From CAYZRY01 sp964481005 (lineage in GTDB: Bacteria; Bacillota_I; Bacilli_A; RF39; UBA660), in contig CAYZRY010000010.1 of NCBI GenBank assembly GCA_964481005.1, positions 1-36,856 of the forward strand: a DNA stretch of 36,856 nt. Direction: 5' to 3'. Shown piece by piece: positions 23,714 through 31,658 of this stretch. The notes below the pieces were generated by a model, which saw only the letters and a list, made by a program, of their open reading frames with translations, made no database searches and was not told the DNA's origin. The first letter of the stretch is position 1. The number at the start of each line of letters is the position of its first letter. The translations under genes were made by a program, and so were the position numbers.

Positions 23714-24706
23714 TAGTTCGATATTGTAGAATTCTCTGATTTGTTTTTCTAACTTCTCAGCTAATTCTGGGTTTTCTTTTAAGACTATCTTGGCATTTTC
23801 TTTACCTTGCCCTAGCTTTTCACCTTCGTAGGCAAACCATGCACCACTCTTGTCGATGATACCAGCATTTACCCCAAGATCGACGATTTCACTCTCGCGT
23901 GAAACTCCCTCACCATACATGATATCGACGACTGCCGCTTTAAACGGTGGGGCAACTTTGTTTTTGACAACTTTAACGGTTGTTTTATTACCGATTATTG
24001 AATCACCAATTTTAATTGCTTCACTTCTTCGTACATCAAGTCTAATAGTTGAATAGAACTTGAGTGCTCTTCCACCAGGTGTTGTCTCTGGATTTCCAAA
24101 CATAACACCGACTTTTTCACGAAGCTGATTAATAAAGATAGCTGTTGTTTTTGTTTTACTGATTGACCCTGACAACTTTCTTAAAGCTTGACTCATAAGT
24201 CTTGCTTGAAGTCCGATGTGTGAATCTCCCATTTCTCCATCTATTTCTGCTTGTGGAACTAAAGCTGCAACTGAATCGATAACAACGATACTGACAGCTT
24301 CACTCTTAACAAGAGCATCACATATCTCTAATGCTTGTTCTCCTGTATCAGGTTGCGATAAAAGCAGTTCATTGATATTTACTCCTAGATTTTTAGCATA
24401 AGCTGGATCTAGGGCATGTTCTGCATCTATAAAAGCAGCTCTTCCTCCTGCTCTTTGAGCAGCAGCTATTGCCTGTAGGGCAAAAGTTGTCTTACCTGAA
24501 GATTCAGGACCATATATCTCGATAATTCTTCCCTTTGGATATCCACCGACACCCAAGGCTATATCAAGTGATAACGAACCACTAGAACACACATCGATAT
24601 CCATGTGATCGTTCTCACCTAACTTCATAATTGAACCCTTACCAAATTGTTTTTCTATATCTGCAAGTACTTGATCTAATGTTTTTTCTTTTTCTGACTT
24701 TGTCAT
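23699..24706 (-). CDS. recA: recombinase RecA
   Basis: 335 residues. Walker A GPESSGKT (66-73), the catalytic Glu in IDAEHALDP, the VVIDSVAALVP Walker B, loop L1 near GEMGDSHIGLQAR, FINQLREKVGVMFGNPETTPGG with loop L2, and the C-terminal domain with GI.DKSG.W..Y. Full length except for a short, basic tail (IELKKGK) where many RecAs have an acidic one. It forms filaments on single-stranded DNA for homologous recombination and SOS induction. A LexA-like palindrome lies 61-80 bases upstream. ATG 24706 with AGGAGAT. Confidence 0.97.
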   Translation of the reverse strand: MTKSEKEKTLDQVLADIEKQFGKGSIMKLGENDHMDIDVCSSGSLSLDIALGVGGYPKGRIIEIYGPESSGKTTFALQAIAAAQRAGGRAAFIDAEHALDPAYAKNLGVNINELLLSQPDTGEQALEICDALVKSEAVSIVVIDSVAALVPQAEIDGEMGDSHIGLQARLMSQALRKLSGSISKTKTTAIFINQLREKVGVMFGNPETTPGGRALKFYSTIRLDVRRSEAIKIGDSIIGNKTTVKVVKNKVAPPFKAAVVDIMYGEGVSRESEIVDLGVNAGIIDKSGAWFAYEGEKLGQGKENAKIVLKENPELAEKLEKQIREFYNIELKKGK

Positions 24707-24729
24707 ATAATCTCCTTTTTGCTTACATA

Positions 24730-24735
24730 ATTATA
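24730..24735 (-). promoter_or_regulatory. recA: probable -10 element of recA
   Basis: TATAAT on the minus strand about 24 bases before the ATG. A TTGCAA at 24762-24757 could be a -35 but is 21 bases away, longer than usual; the promoter may depend on other contacts. Confidence 0.45.
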
Positions 24736-24766
24736 ATACAATAAGTAAAATACTTTTGCAAGTGTT

Positions 24767-24786
24767 TTTCGAACAATTGTTTGAAA
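24767..24786. promoter_or_regulatory. LexA-type SOS operator upstream of recA
   Basis: A 20-bp palindrome with a single mismatched pair, TTTCGAACAATTGTTTGAAA. Its centre, CGAAC-N4-GTTTG, is very close to the Bacillus LexA/DinR box (CGAAC-N4-GTTCG type). It lies next to the recA promoter, as expected for SOS control. No lexA gene is in the window. Confidence 0.7.
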
Positions 24787-24812
24787 GAAAGTTTTTGTGG
24801 TGTAAAGCGTGT

Positions 24813-24843
24813 AAAAAAAGAGAATTGGCTAGGCCAATTCTTT
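24813..24843 (-). terminator. intrinsic terminator of pgsA
   Basis: Stem GAATTGGC/GCCAATTC (24822-24829 and 24833-24840), TAG loop, then CTCTTTTTTT on the minus strand. Confidence 0.85.
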
Positions 24844-24846
24844 ATT

Positions 24847-25446
24847 TTATTGATCGTTTTTATCAAAAATTAATGCTTTGTTAATGCTGTAATATTGCAT
24901 CATTGAAATTAGTGACATCAAAGTTGCAAAGTATAATAAGAATATATCTATTCTTAGACCAATATATTCAAATGGCCAGTTGTTGATAAAAACTAGTGTT
25001 GTTCCAACCATTAGAGCTGCTGTTTTAATTTTTCCTGCTCCGATAGCGGCAACTACTTTACCTTTGCTTGCTGCTTCCATCTTGATAGCATTGACAACGA
25101 TATCTCTAAATACAATTACTACTGGAATAATTGCATTAATTTTTCCGTAATAAGCTAAAATTATTAGAACTGAATTGACAAGTACTTTATCTGCAATGGC
25201 ATCAAGCATTTTTCCAGTGTTAGTAATTAGTCCTCTTTTTCTTGCGATATGTCCATCGACAAAATCGGTGATACTAGCGACAACAAACAAGAAACCTGCG
25301 ATTAGAAACTTCAAATCTAGAATTATTCCTGCTGCATCGTACTTAGGAAAAACTATTCCTATTTCGTACCATGGAAATAGCAATAAAGCTATGATCATGA
25401 CACTCATGACAATTCTTGAAATAGATAATTTATTTGGTAAGTTCAT
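24847..25446 (-). CDS. pgsA: CDP-diacylglycerol-glycerol-3-phosphate 3-phosphatidyltransferase
   Basis: 199 residues from ATG 25446, with GGAGTGAT upstream. Membrane enzyme making phosphatidylglycerol phosphate from CDP-diacylglycerol. The CDP-alcohol phosphotransferase motif D-G-x2-A-R-x8-G-x3-D-x3-D is seen as TDFVDGHIARKRG, then GKMLDAIADK. N-terminal NLPNKLSISRI is typical of PgsA, and about five hydrophobic segments follow. The start overlaps the end of rodZ by 17 bases. The order rodZ-pgsA-recA matches Bacillus, except that cinA is missing. Confidence 0.94.
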   Translation of the reverse strand: MNLPNKLSISRIVMSVMIIALLLFPWYEIGIVFPKYDAAGIILDLKFLIAGFLFVVASITDFVDGHIARKRGLITNTGKMLDAIADKVLVNSVLIILAYYGKINAIIPVVIVFRDIVVNAIKMEAASKGKVVAAIGAGKIKTAALMVGTTLVFINNWPFEYIGLRIDIFLLYFATLMSLISMMQYYSINKALIFDKNDQ

Positions 25447-25951
25447 ATATATCACTCCTATTACTCATAAGTTCTGTATTAATTATTCTTCGGCTTCCCT
25501 CAATCCTCATTAGATAGAGAATTATTATCGTCAGGATAACTCCAACTACTAAGACTCCAATTAAATAAGGTTTTAGTTTGACATTGGGATTAAAACAGAA
25601 ATTATCAAAACAGATTCTTCCTTTAATTGGTCTCGTATATGGAGATGCTACCTTCCCTGCTTCTTTACCCTTCTTTGAAGCCTCAACAATATCAGTTAAT
25701 GATATCTTTGAAGTATGTTCAAATAGAAAGTCATTGTATTCATCAATGATCTTCTCTGAGTCAAGTCCCAGGTACTTAGCATAAATTTTAATTGTGTCTT
25801 TGAGACTAAGTATGTCATTAAAAGCTCTAGTATTACCTGCTTCAATGTTATCTAGATCACTTGCTTCAAGTTTTAAATCATTTGCTGCTTCTTCAAGACC
25901 GACACCATTTAACATTCTAGTCTCTTTTAAATACTCTCCCAGTTCCTTCAT
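25430..25951 (-). CDS. rodZ: RodZ-like membrane protein with N-terminal helix-turn-helix
   Basis: 173 residues. An N-terminal HTH_25 domain (about 3-70: LGEYLKETRMLNGVGLEEAA...L, IEAGN, YAKYLGLDSEKII), a basic stretch, one membrane helix (about 128-150, GVLVVGVILTIIILYL) and a very short outside tail. RodZ couples MreB filaments to the cell-elongation machinery. The usual C-terminal beta domain (DUF4115) is missing, making this a short form. Sits directly before pgsA as in Bacillus (ymfM). Site GAGGTATATATG. Confidence 0.88.
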   Translation of the reverse strand: MKELGEYLKETRMLNGVGLEEAANDLKLEASDLDNIEAGNTRAFNDILSLKDTIKIYAKYLGLDSEKIIDEYNDFLFEHTSKISLTDIVEASKKGKEAGKVASPYTRPIKGRICFDNFCFNPNVKLKPYLIGVLVVGVILTIIILYLMRIEGSRRIINTELMSNRSDIYELTK

Positions 25952-25967
25952 ATATACCTCTTAAAAA

Positions 25968-26312
25968 TAAATAACTTAATAAGCCATGTTCTGTACCTGT
26001 TAAGGTGACAAACATTTATCTACCGTTTCCGGTCCCTGCTAAGGTTCGTTTCCCCTCGCAAAGCTCCCCTACCAAAATTTGGGTTTCTCACTTGTGGAGT
26101 TTACCGCGTTTCATATTTTAGTTTCCCAAAACAATCGTCACTGTGGCACTTTAAGACTACTACTACCATATTTACACTTAGGTAGCTTCATCGTCGTTAG
26201 GTTTCCCTACCTAGAGTTATTTTTTCCTCTAGCACAAACACTACTGCCATCACAGACAGTGTGAGCATGGACTTTCCTCTACATAACAAGTATGCAGCGT
26301 TTGTCTAAGTAT
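25968..26312 (-). ncRNA. rnpB: RNase P RNA, Bacillus type (type B)
   Basis: On the minus strand the conserved regions appear in order: GAGGAAAGTCCATGCTC (CR I), AAAGTGCCACAGTGACG, AACGCGGTAAACTCC, the type B marker GAGAAACCCAAATTTTGGTA then GGGGAGC, and ACAGAACATGGCTTAT (CR V). The ends pair as helix P1: AAATACTTA at the 5' side with TTAAGTTATTT at the 3' side, one base bulged, so the 5' end lies right against the gpsB stop codon (26313-26315). The A-rich plus strand after P1 gives a U run that may end transcription. RNase P RNA is the catalytic part trimming tRNA 5' ends. It probably shares the gpsB transcript or starts within the gene. Ends are estimated to within a few bases. Confidence 0.95.
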
Positions 26313-26645
26313 TTAATCTTCTTTTCCGTAAACTATTTTTTCTAATTGAGAAAGTCTCTTCATAATATCAATATTAGTAACTTCTCTTTTTTCTCCAACT
26401 TCACTCTTAGCAATCTCAATATTTGTCTCAAGATTTCTAATTTCTTGTTTTAGAGCAATAATATGATCTTGAAGTTCTTCTTTTTCTTTCTCTATCTCTT
26501 TAATAATACTATTAAATTCTTCGTAATCACCCATGATAACATCTAAAAATTCATCTACTTCCTTAAGACGATATCCATGAGTATCTATTTTAAATTCTTT
26601 ATCCAAAATATCTTTTGGTGATAACTCTATACGATTTTGATACAT
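26313..26645 (-). CDS. gpsB: GpsB, DivIVA-like cell division protein
   Basis: 110 residues. N-terminal DivIVA/GpsB membrane-binding domain (LSPKDILDKEFKIDTHGYRLKEVDEFLD), coiled coil (about 40-75), and a C-terminal trimerising segment (MKRLSQLEKIVYG), all typical of GpsB. It coordinates penicillin-binding proteins between side wall and septum; the class A PBP of this window lies 0.8 kb away on the other strand. Adjacent to rnpB as in Bacillus. Confidence 0.94.
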   Translation of the reverse strand: MYQNRIELSPKDILDKEFKIDTHGYRLKEVDEFLDVIMGDYEEFNSIIKEIEKEKEELQDHIIALKQEIRNLETNIEIAKSEVGEKREVTNIDIMKRLSQLEKIVYGKED

Positions 26646-26677
26646 TTCATCAACCTCTTCTCTTTTAATATAAATAC

Positions 26678-26706
26678 ATTATATATTAATTTATCTTTTT
26701 CTTCAA
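26678..26706 (-). promoter_or_regulatory. gpsB: promoter of gpsB (and probably rnpB)
   Basis: Minus strand TTGAAG (26706-26701), 17 bases, TATAAT (26683-26678), about 30 bases before the gpsB ATG. Confidence 0.55.
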
Positions 26707-26804
26707 TAGAAAGTACTTATCAGATAATCTAAGTTTATATAATTACCTGTGCATAATACAATATCATACTTATTATATTTAATAAAATATTTTGTTTATT
26801 ATCG

Positions 26805-26833
26805 TGGAAAAATAACAAGTAATATAGTATAAT
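26805..26833 (+). promoter_or_regulatory. recU: promoter of the recU-PBP operon
   Basis: TGGAAA (26805-26810), 17 bases, TATAAT (26828-26833). Transcription should begin near 26840, directly at the AGGTGAT ribosome binding site. The 190 bases between gpsB and recU otherwise hold only the divergent promoters. Confidence 0.5.
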
Positions 26834-26850
26834 TCTTTTAGGTGATAAAA

Positions 26851-27429
26851 TTGAAGCATCCCTCTGGAGTAATACAAACTGATAGTCCAAAAAACATATC
26901 TTATGCTAACAGAGGTGTGAGTTTAGAAGAGGACATAAACTTGACTAATACTTACTATGTCGATGAGAAAATAGCCTATATATACAAGAAGCCGACACCA
27001 ATACAGATCAATAAGACTATCTACGGGGTCGATGGTCCAAGAATCAAAGATGCTTTCTTTAAAGAAGCTTCGACTACTGATTACAATGGACTGTATAGAG
27101 GTAAATACATCGATTTCGATGCTAAGGAAACAAGTAGTAAGACTTCTTTTCCTATTAAAAATATTCATTCCCACCAGTTAAGTCATTTAAAAAACATTGA
27201 TGAAAATGGAGGAATAGCCTTTTTAATAGTGCGTTTTACAGCGCTAGATAAGACTTACTTACTGATGGCCAAGGATATATTTAATTATATAAATAGTAAT
27301 ACATCAAAGAGTATCCCCCTTTCTTTCTTTGAAGAAAGAGCTCATCCAATCGAAACAAAGTATCGCCCAAGATTAGATTATATTAAAATAATAGATAAAT
27401 TATACGGAGGTATAAATGGCACCAAATAA
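26851..27429 (+). CDS. recU: Holliday junction resolvase RecU
   Basis: About 192 residues, matching Bacillus RecU along its length: NRGVSLEEDINLTN.YY, AYIYKKPTPIQI, then the nuclease core TTDYNGLYRGKYIDFDAKET (metal Asp and Lys), SFP.KNIHSHQ and PRLDYI near the end. It cuts Holliday junctions and works with RecA and RuvAB. Start: a GTG at 26842 is possible but overlaps the AGGTGAT site; TTG at 26851 is correctly spaced, so I prefer it. Overlaps the PBP gene by 14 bases, the same recU-ponA order as in Bacillus. Confidence 0.94.
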   Translation: MKHPSGVIQTDSPKNISYANRGVSLEEDINLTNTYYVDEKIAYIYKKPTPIQINKTIYGVDGPRIKDAFFKEASTTDYNGLYRGKYIDFDAKETSSKTSFPIKNIHSHQLSHLKNIDENGGIAFLIVRFTALDKTYLLMAKDIFNYINSNTSKSIPLSFFEERAHPIETKYRPRLDYIKIIDKLYGGINGTK

Positions 27430-30379
27430 AAATACTAGATCGAGAGCTAAATCGACTAATTATCCTAGACGAACAACTAAAAATAGTTCTACTTATGTCA
27501 AAAAAGCGACGACTAGATCAAGTAAAAAAATTAAAGAGAACTACGATAGTTCTTCTAAAAATAGTGAGCGCACACTAGGGCGCAGTCAGCATAAGAAACC
27601 AGCTTATCAAACATATAGACAAGCTGAGTATAAAAAGAAAAATATTAGACCTACTAGAGATTACGGTTCTAATCTGAAAATATCTGCTTCGATTGTTTTA
27701 GCAGCTATTTTGATATTTAGCTACATTATTGCTGGATTAGAGTTTACTATTCTAATCGCTGTTGGACTAGCTATTATCCTAGGATTTAGTTACCTATTCC
27801 ATTTACTGATGAAAAGAAAATGGGCTAAACGTTTTCTAAATTTGGTGGTAATAATTATTGCCATATTGATACTGGCGGTTACTAGCTTTAGTATATATTT
27901 CTTTTACACAGTCATTGCTTCGGCACCAGACTTTGACATTAAGAAATTGAAACTTAAAGAATCAACATTAATGTATGATAACAAGGGACAATTGATTGTC
28001 GAACTTGGAACTGAAAAACGTGAAATAATCAAATATGAAGATTTGAGTGAAGAGTTAATCAATGCCATAATTGCTACTGAGGACTCTCGTTTCTTCCAAC
28101 ATCAAGGTTTCGATGCAGCCAGATTTGCTAAAGCAACTCTTGGACAAATCAGTGGTAACGAAAATGCCGGTGGTGGTTCAACCATCTCGATGCAGGTTAT
28201 CAAAAATAGTTTTACTAGTAAAGAGAGTAAAGGTTTTGCAGGTATCAAACGTAAATTTACTGATATCTACCTATCTATCTTCAAATTAGAGAAACAGTTT
28301 ACTAAACAAGAAATAATCGAATTTTATGTAAATAACCACTTCCTTGGAAGTAATGCTTACGGAGTTGAACAGGCTTCACTAACCTACTTTGGGAAGAAAG
28401 CTTCAGAGCTCAATCTAGCTGAAGCAGCTATCATTGCTGGAATGTTCCAGGCACCATCTTCTTACAACCCATATAACAATCCTGGTAATACTACCAAGAG
28501 ACGTGCCGTTGTACTTTCACTTATGAGAAGACATGGTTATATAACTAAGGAAGAAGAAGCTCTAGCTAACTCTATTCCAGTTACTAGTTTACTAGTCAAT
28601 CGTAGCGCTGAGTCAGTCATGTATCAAGCATATATTGATACTGTTGTCGAAGAACTTGAAGCAATGGGATACAAACCTTACAATGAATCATTACAAATAT
28701 ATACAAATATGGATAGAGATCGTCAGCAAAGACTAGATGATATGTTCAGTGGTAAGACCTTTAACTGGGTTCTTGCTGAAGTTCAAAGTGGTATTGCTGC
28801 GGTCGATGTCAATAACGGTAAGATTCTAGCTATCGGAGCTGGTAGAAACCGTAACGATGCTAGACAGTACAACTATGCAACAATGATTAAAAGACAGATT
28901 GGATCAACTGCTAAACCATTATTTGACTATGGTCCTGGTATGGAATATAACAACTGGTCAACATACAAATTATTCTTTGATGGTCCATATCAATATTCTA
29001 GTGGCCAAGCTATTAGAAACTCTGACGGGGGATATCGTGGAACAATTACTTTAAGACACGCTCTTGCTCACTCACGAAATATTCCAGCCTTAAAAGCTTT
29101 CCAACAAGTAGATAACAAAAAGATAATTGAGTTTGTTACTAACCTTGGAATTACGCCTGAGATTTCTAACGGACGTATCCATGAAGCCCATTCACTTGGT
29201 GCCTTCAACGGAGCTAGTCCATTGCAGATGGCTGCAGCCTATGCTGCCTTTGCCAACGGTGGTACATATTACAAACCATATGCTGTTAATAAAATAGTCA
29301 ATCGTCAAACAAGTGAGATTAAAGATTTTTCATCAACTGGTGTCAAGGTAATGAGTGATTCAACAGCCTTCATGATCAGTGATGTTCTTAAAAGTTCGGT
29401 TACTTCAGGATTATCTGGAGCAGCACGTGTGCCAGGTATCAACGTCGCAGCTAAAACCGGAACAACTAACTTTGATAAAGCTACTGAACGTAAATACGGA
29501 TTACCTGGTAATGCCGTGCACGATGCTTGGGTAGTCGGTTACGACCCAGAAGTTGCCTTAGGAATGTGGTATGGTTATGCTAAAATTGACAGTACTCACT
29601 ACCTTACAACTAATACGGCCGGAGCGCAGCGTGCTAGAGTTTATCAAGCAGCAGGAAGAGCTGTCTTCCGCAGTGGTGGTAAAGACTTTAAAGTACCTGA
29701 TAGTGTCGTAAAAATACCAATTGAAATGGGTAGCGATCCAGCTTCACTTGCAAGTCCTGGTACACCTAGTTGGGAAGTAGTTTACGAATGGTTTAAAAAA
29801 GGAACCGAACCAACAGAAATATCAATCAAGTACAATAAACTAGCTAATGTAAGTGGTCTAAAGGTCGATTATGACAACGACTCACATACTACATCAATAT
29901 CTTGGAACCCAGTTGGTAAACCATCTGAGGCTAAAGATGAATATGGACCATTTGGTTATAAAGTATACAAAGATGGACGTTTCCTAGGATTTACTAAGAA
30001 CAATAGTTATACTATTAGAAATGATCAGTCTCCGACTGGAACATATCGCGTTGTTACAACCTATGAGATATATGGAGCAAATGCTAGCTCTGGAGCTTCA
30101 GTTTCAATTGATAATGTCGAAGTTTCCTTCAAACCATCGATCAAAACAATCTTTGGTAACGCGGATACATCATACAATTTCTCTGATGATGTAACAGCTA
30201 AACGAGACGGTAAAACTATCTCGACAACAGCTAATATAAGTATCAAAGATCCTGTTACAAATAATAATGTCAGTTGGGCTACAGCTCTAACTGTTCCTGG
30301 AAAATATGTTGTTAACTATTCAATATATAATGAAGGAAAACAAATAGGAACTCTTTCAAGAGAAGTCGAAATAAAATAA
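27416..30379 (+). CDS. ponA: class A penicillin-binding protein (transglycosylase/transpeptidase) with C-terminal Ig-like domains
   Basis: 987 residues. A basic, Ser/Thr-rich cytosolic head (1-85), two or three membrane helices (about 90-170), a GT51 domain with catalytic Glu222 (ATEDSRFF), GGGSTISMQ, and FYVNNHFLGSNAYGVEQAS; then the transpeptidase domain with Ser497 in GSTAKP, SRN (553-555) and KTG (680-682). The last 180 residues form a fibronectin III-like domain (about 805-890) and an Ig-like domain (about 895-985). It polymerises and cross-links peptidoglycan at the outer membrane face. GGAGG lies before the ATG, within recU. It has a larger cytosolic and extra N-terminal membrane part than Bacillus PBP1. 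Confidence 0.95.
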   Translation: MAPNKNTRSRAKSTNYPRRTTKNSSTYVKKATTRSSKKIKENYDSSSKNSERTLGRSQHKKPAYQTYRQAEYKKKNIRPTRDYGSNLKISASIVLAAILIFSYIIAGLEFTILIAVGLAIILGFSYLFHLLMKRKWAKRFLNLVVIIIAILILAVTSFSIYFFYTVIASAPDFDIKKLKLKESTLMYDNKGQLIVELGTEKREIIKYEDLSEELINAIIATEDSRFFQHQGFDAARFAKATLGQISGNENAGGGSTISMQVIKNSFTSKESKGFAGIKRKFTDIYLSIFKLEKQFTKQEIIEFYVNNHFLGSNAYGVEQASLTYFGKKASELNLAEAAIIAGMFQAPSSYNPYNNPGNTTKRRAVVLSLMRRHGYITKEEEALANSIPVTSLLVNRSAESVMYQAYIDTVVEELEAMGYKPYNESLQIYTNMDRDRQQRLDDMFSGKTFNWVLAEVQSGIAAVDVNNGKILAIGAGRNRNDARQYNYATMIKRQIGSTAKPLFDYGPGMEYNNWSTYKLFFDGPYQYSSGQAIRNSDGGYRGTITLRHALAHSRNIPALKAFQQVDNKKIIEFVTNLGITPEISNGRIHEAHSLGAFNGASPLQMAAAYAAFANGGTYYKPYAVNKIVNRQTSEIKDFSSTGVKVMSDSTAFMISDVLKSSVTSGLSGAARVPGINVAAKTGTTNFDKATERKYGLPGNAVHDAWVVGYDPEVALGMWYGYAKIDSTHYLTTNTAGAQRARVYQAAGRAVFRSGGKDFKVPDSVVKIPIEMGSDPASLASPGTPSWEVVYEWFKKGTEPTEISIKYNKLANVSGLKVDYDNDSHTTSISWNPVGKPSEAKDEYGPFGYKVYKDGRFLGFTKNNSYTIRNDQSPTGTYRVVTTYEIYGANASSGASVSIDNVEVSFKPSIKTIFGNADTSYNFSDDVTAKRDGKTISTTANISIKDPVTNNNVSWATALTVPGKYVVNYSIYNEGKQIGTLSREVEIK

Positions 30380-30405
30380 AAAGCAGTAATATTACTGCTT
30401 TTTTG
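30375..30405. terminator. bidirectional terminator between the PBP gene and nth
   Basis: Perfect inverted repeat AAAAGCAGTAAT/ATTACTGCTTTT (30379-30390 and 30391-30402) with T tails on both strands, overlapping both stop codons. Confidence 0.85.
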
Positions 30406-31018
30406 CATAGTATTTACAAATATCTTTAAGTCCGCATGTCTCGCATTCGGGCTTTTGAGCTTTACAATGATATCTTCCGAATAAAACTAGTTGATGATGA
30501 AGTCTAATCCATCTGTCTTTTGGAAACTTTTTCATTAGTTTTTTCTCGATAGTATCAACATTATCATTTTGGTAAGCTAGAGCCAATCTTTTAGATACTC
30601 TATCCACATGGGTATCGACAGCAATAGCTGGAACATCAAAGAGATTACTCAGTACGACATTAGCTGTTTTACGGCCCACTCCTGGAAGAGATTCTAAAAA
30701 TTTACGATCATTTGGAACGTGACCTATTTTAGCTATTTCTCCAGCTATTACTTTAATGTAATAAGCTTTACGACTATATGTTCCAATTGGTTTAATAATC
30801 TCTGCTATATCGCTTTCTTTAGCCCTTGAGAGAGCTTCTATATCCGGATATCTTGCAAACAGTTTAGGACTTACACTATTGACTCTTTTATCCGTCGTTT
30901 GAGCACTCATCACTACCGCTATTAACAATTCATAATCTTTACTGTAATCAAGTTCACAACGAGGATTATCATAAAGAGAATCTAAATAGTTAGATATTAA
31001 CTCGATTTTATTCATCAT
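30392..31018 (-). CDS. nth: endonuclease III
   Basis: 208 residues, full length. DNA glycosylase/AP lyase removing oxidised pyrimidines. Helix-hairpin-helix LPGVGRKTANVV with the catalytic Lys, the catalytic Asp in VDTHVDRVS, and a C-terminal 4Fe-4S site C-x6-C-x2-C-x5-C (CKAQKPECETCGLKDIC), whose cluster would depend on the suf system of this window. The start overlaps the dnaD end by 11 bases; cca-dnaD-nth look like one operon. Confidence 0.95.
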   Translation of the reverse strand: MMNKIELISNYLDSLYDNPRCELDYSKDYELLIAVVMSAQTTDKRVNSVSPKLFARYPDIEALSRAKESDIAEIIKPIGTYSRKAYYIKVIAGEIAKIGHVPNDRKFLESLPGVGRKTANVVLSNLFDVPAIAVDTHVDRVSKRLALAYQNDNVDTIEKKLMKKFPKDRWIRLHHQLVLFGRYHCKAQKPECETCGLKDICKYYAKKQ

Positions 31019-31658
31019 CTAACCAATCGTAATCGAACACTTCTTTAGATGGTGTCTCTTGCTTCTTAGCTTGTCGCTTACCAAGATGATCTTCGATAGC
31101 CTTCTTAGTCTTAAGATTTAACTTATCCCACTCAAAGAGAATTCTATCGATGTACTTGAGATTGTTCACCCCATTAAATGAAGCTTCTTTTAGTGCTAAA
31201 CGAATCATTTCTTCAGAGAAACTAGCTTCTAGCCAACCTCTAATAATCTCTGTTTCAATCGGTGAAATAGTTCTTCCAAACTCTCTTTCAATATCACTGA
31301 AGATATCAGTCTTTTCTTCTTTACTTGCCATTTCAATAATGGACAGATTAATCTTTTCAAAGAATAAATCTAAAACAATATACTCTTCGATAATATCTTT
31401 ATCATTTTTAACAACAGTTAGCTCTACTAATCCCTTTTCTATCAAATAGTTTAATTCTTTCATTAACTCTTGACTAGTCATATCTAAATCATTAGAAAAT
31501 AAACTAATATCAAAAAGAGTCTTCTTCCCATAACTGTATAGATACATCAAAAAGATAAAAGCTGAAAGTTCTATATTTAGCTTCTTCCTAAGTTTAAATA
31601 TATATAGGGGAATTACAATGTTCTTATCTTTGATAATATTAAGTACTTTATCACTCAT
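31008..31658 (-). CDS. dnaD: DnaD-family primosomal protein
   Basis: 216 residues from ATG 31658, which overlaps the cca stop by eight bases behind a GGTGAG site. N-terminal winged-helix DnaD domain (LSAFIFLMYLYSYG..., ELNYLIEKGLVEL) and C-terminal DnaB/DnaD domain (FSDIEREFGRTISPIETEIIRGW then YIDRILFEW), ending in FDYDWLDDE-type acidic tail. It helps load the replicative helicase at the origin and restart sites. The dnaD-nth pair is a conserved Firmicute neighbourhood. Confidence 0.93.
   Translation of the reverse strand: MSDKVLNIIKDKNIVIPLYIFKLRKKLNIELSAFIFLMYLYSYGKKTLFDISLFSNDLDMTSQELMKELNYLIEKGLVELTVVKNDKDIIEEYIVLDLFFEKINLSIIEMASKEEKTDIFSDIEREFGRTISPIETEIIRGWLEASFSEEMIRLALKEASFNGVNNLKYIDRILFEWDKLNLKTKKAIEDHLGKRQAKKQETPSKEVFDYDWLDDE

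Noticed and set aside
26079..26264. Plus-strand open frame of 61 codons
   Set aside because: Antisense to the RNase P RNA; chance frame in structured RNA.
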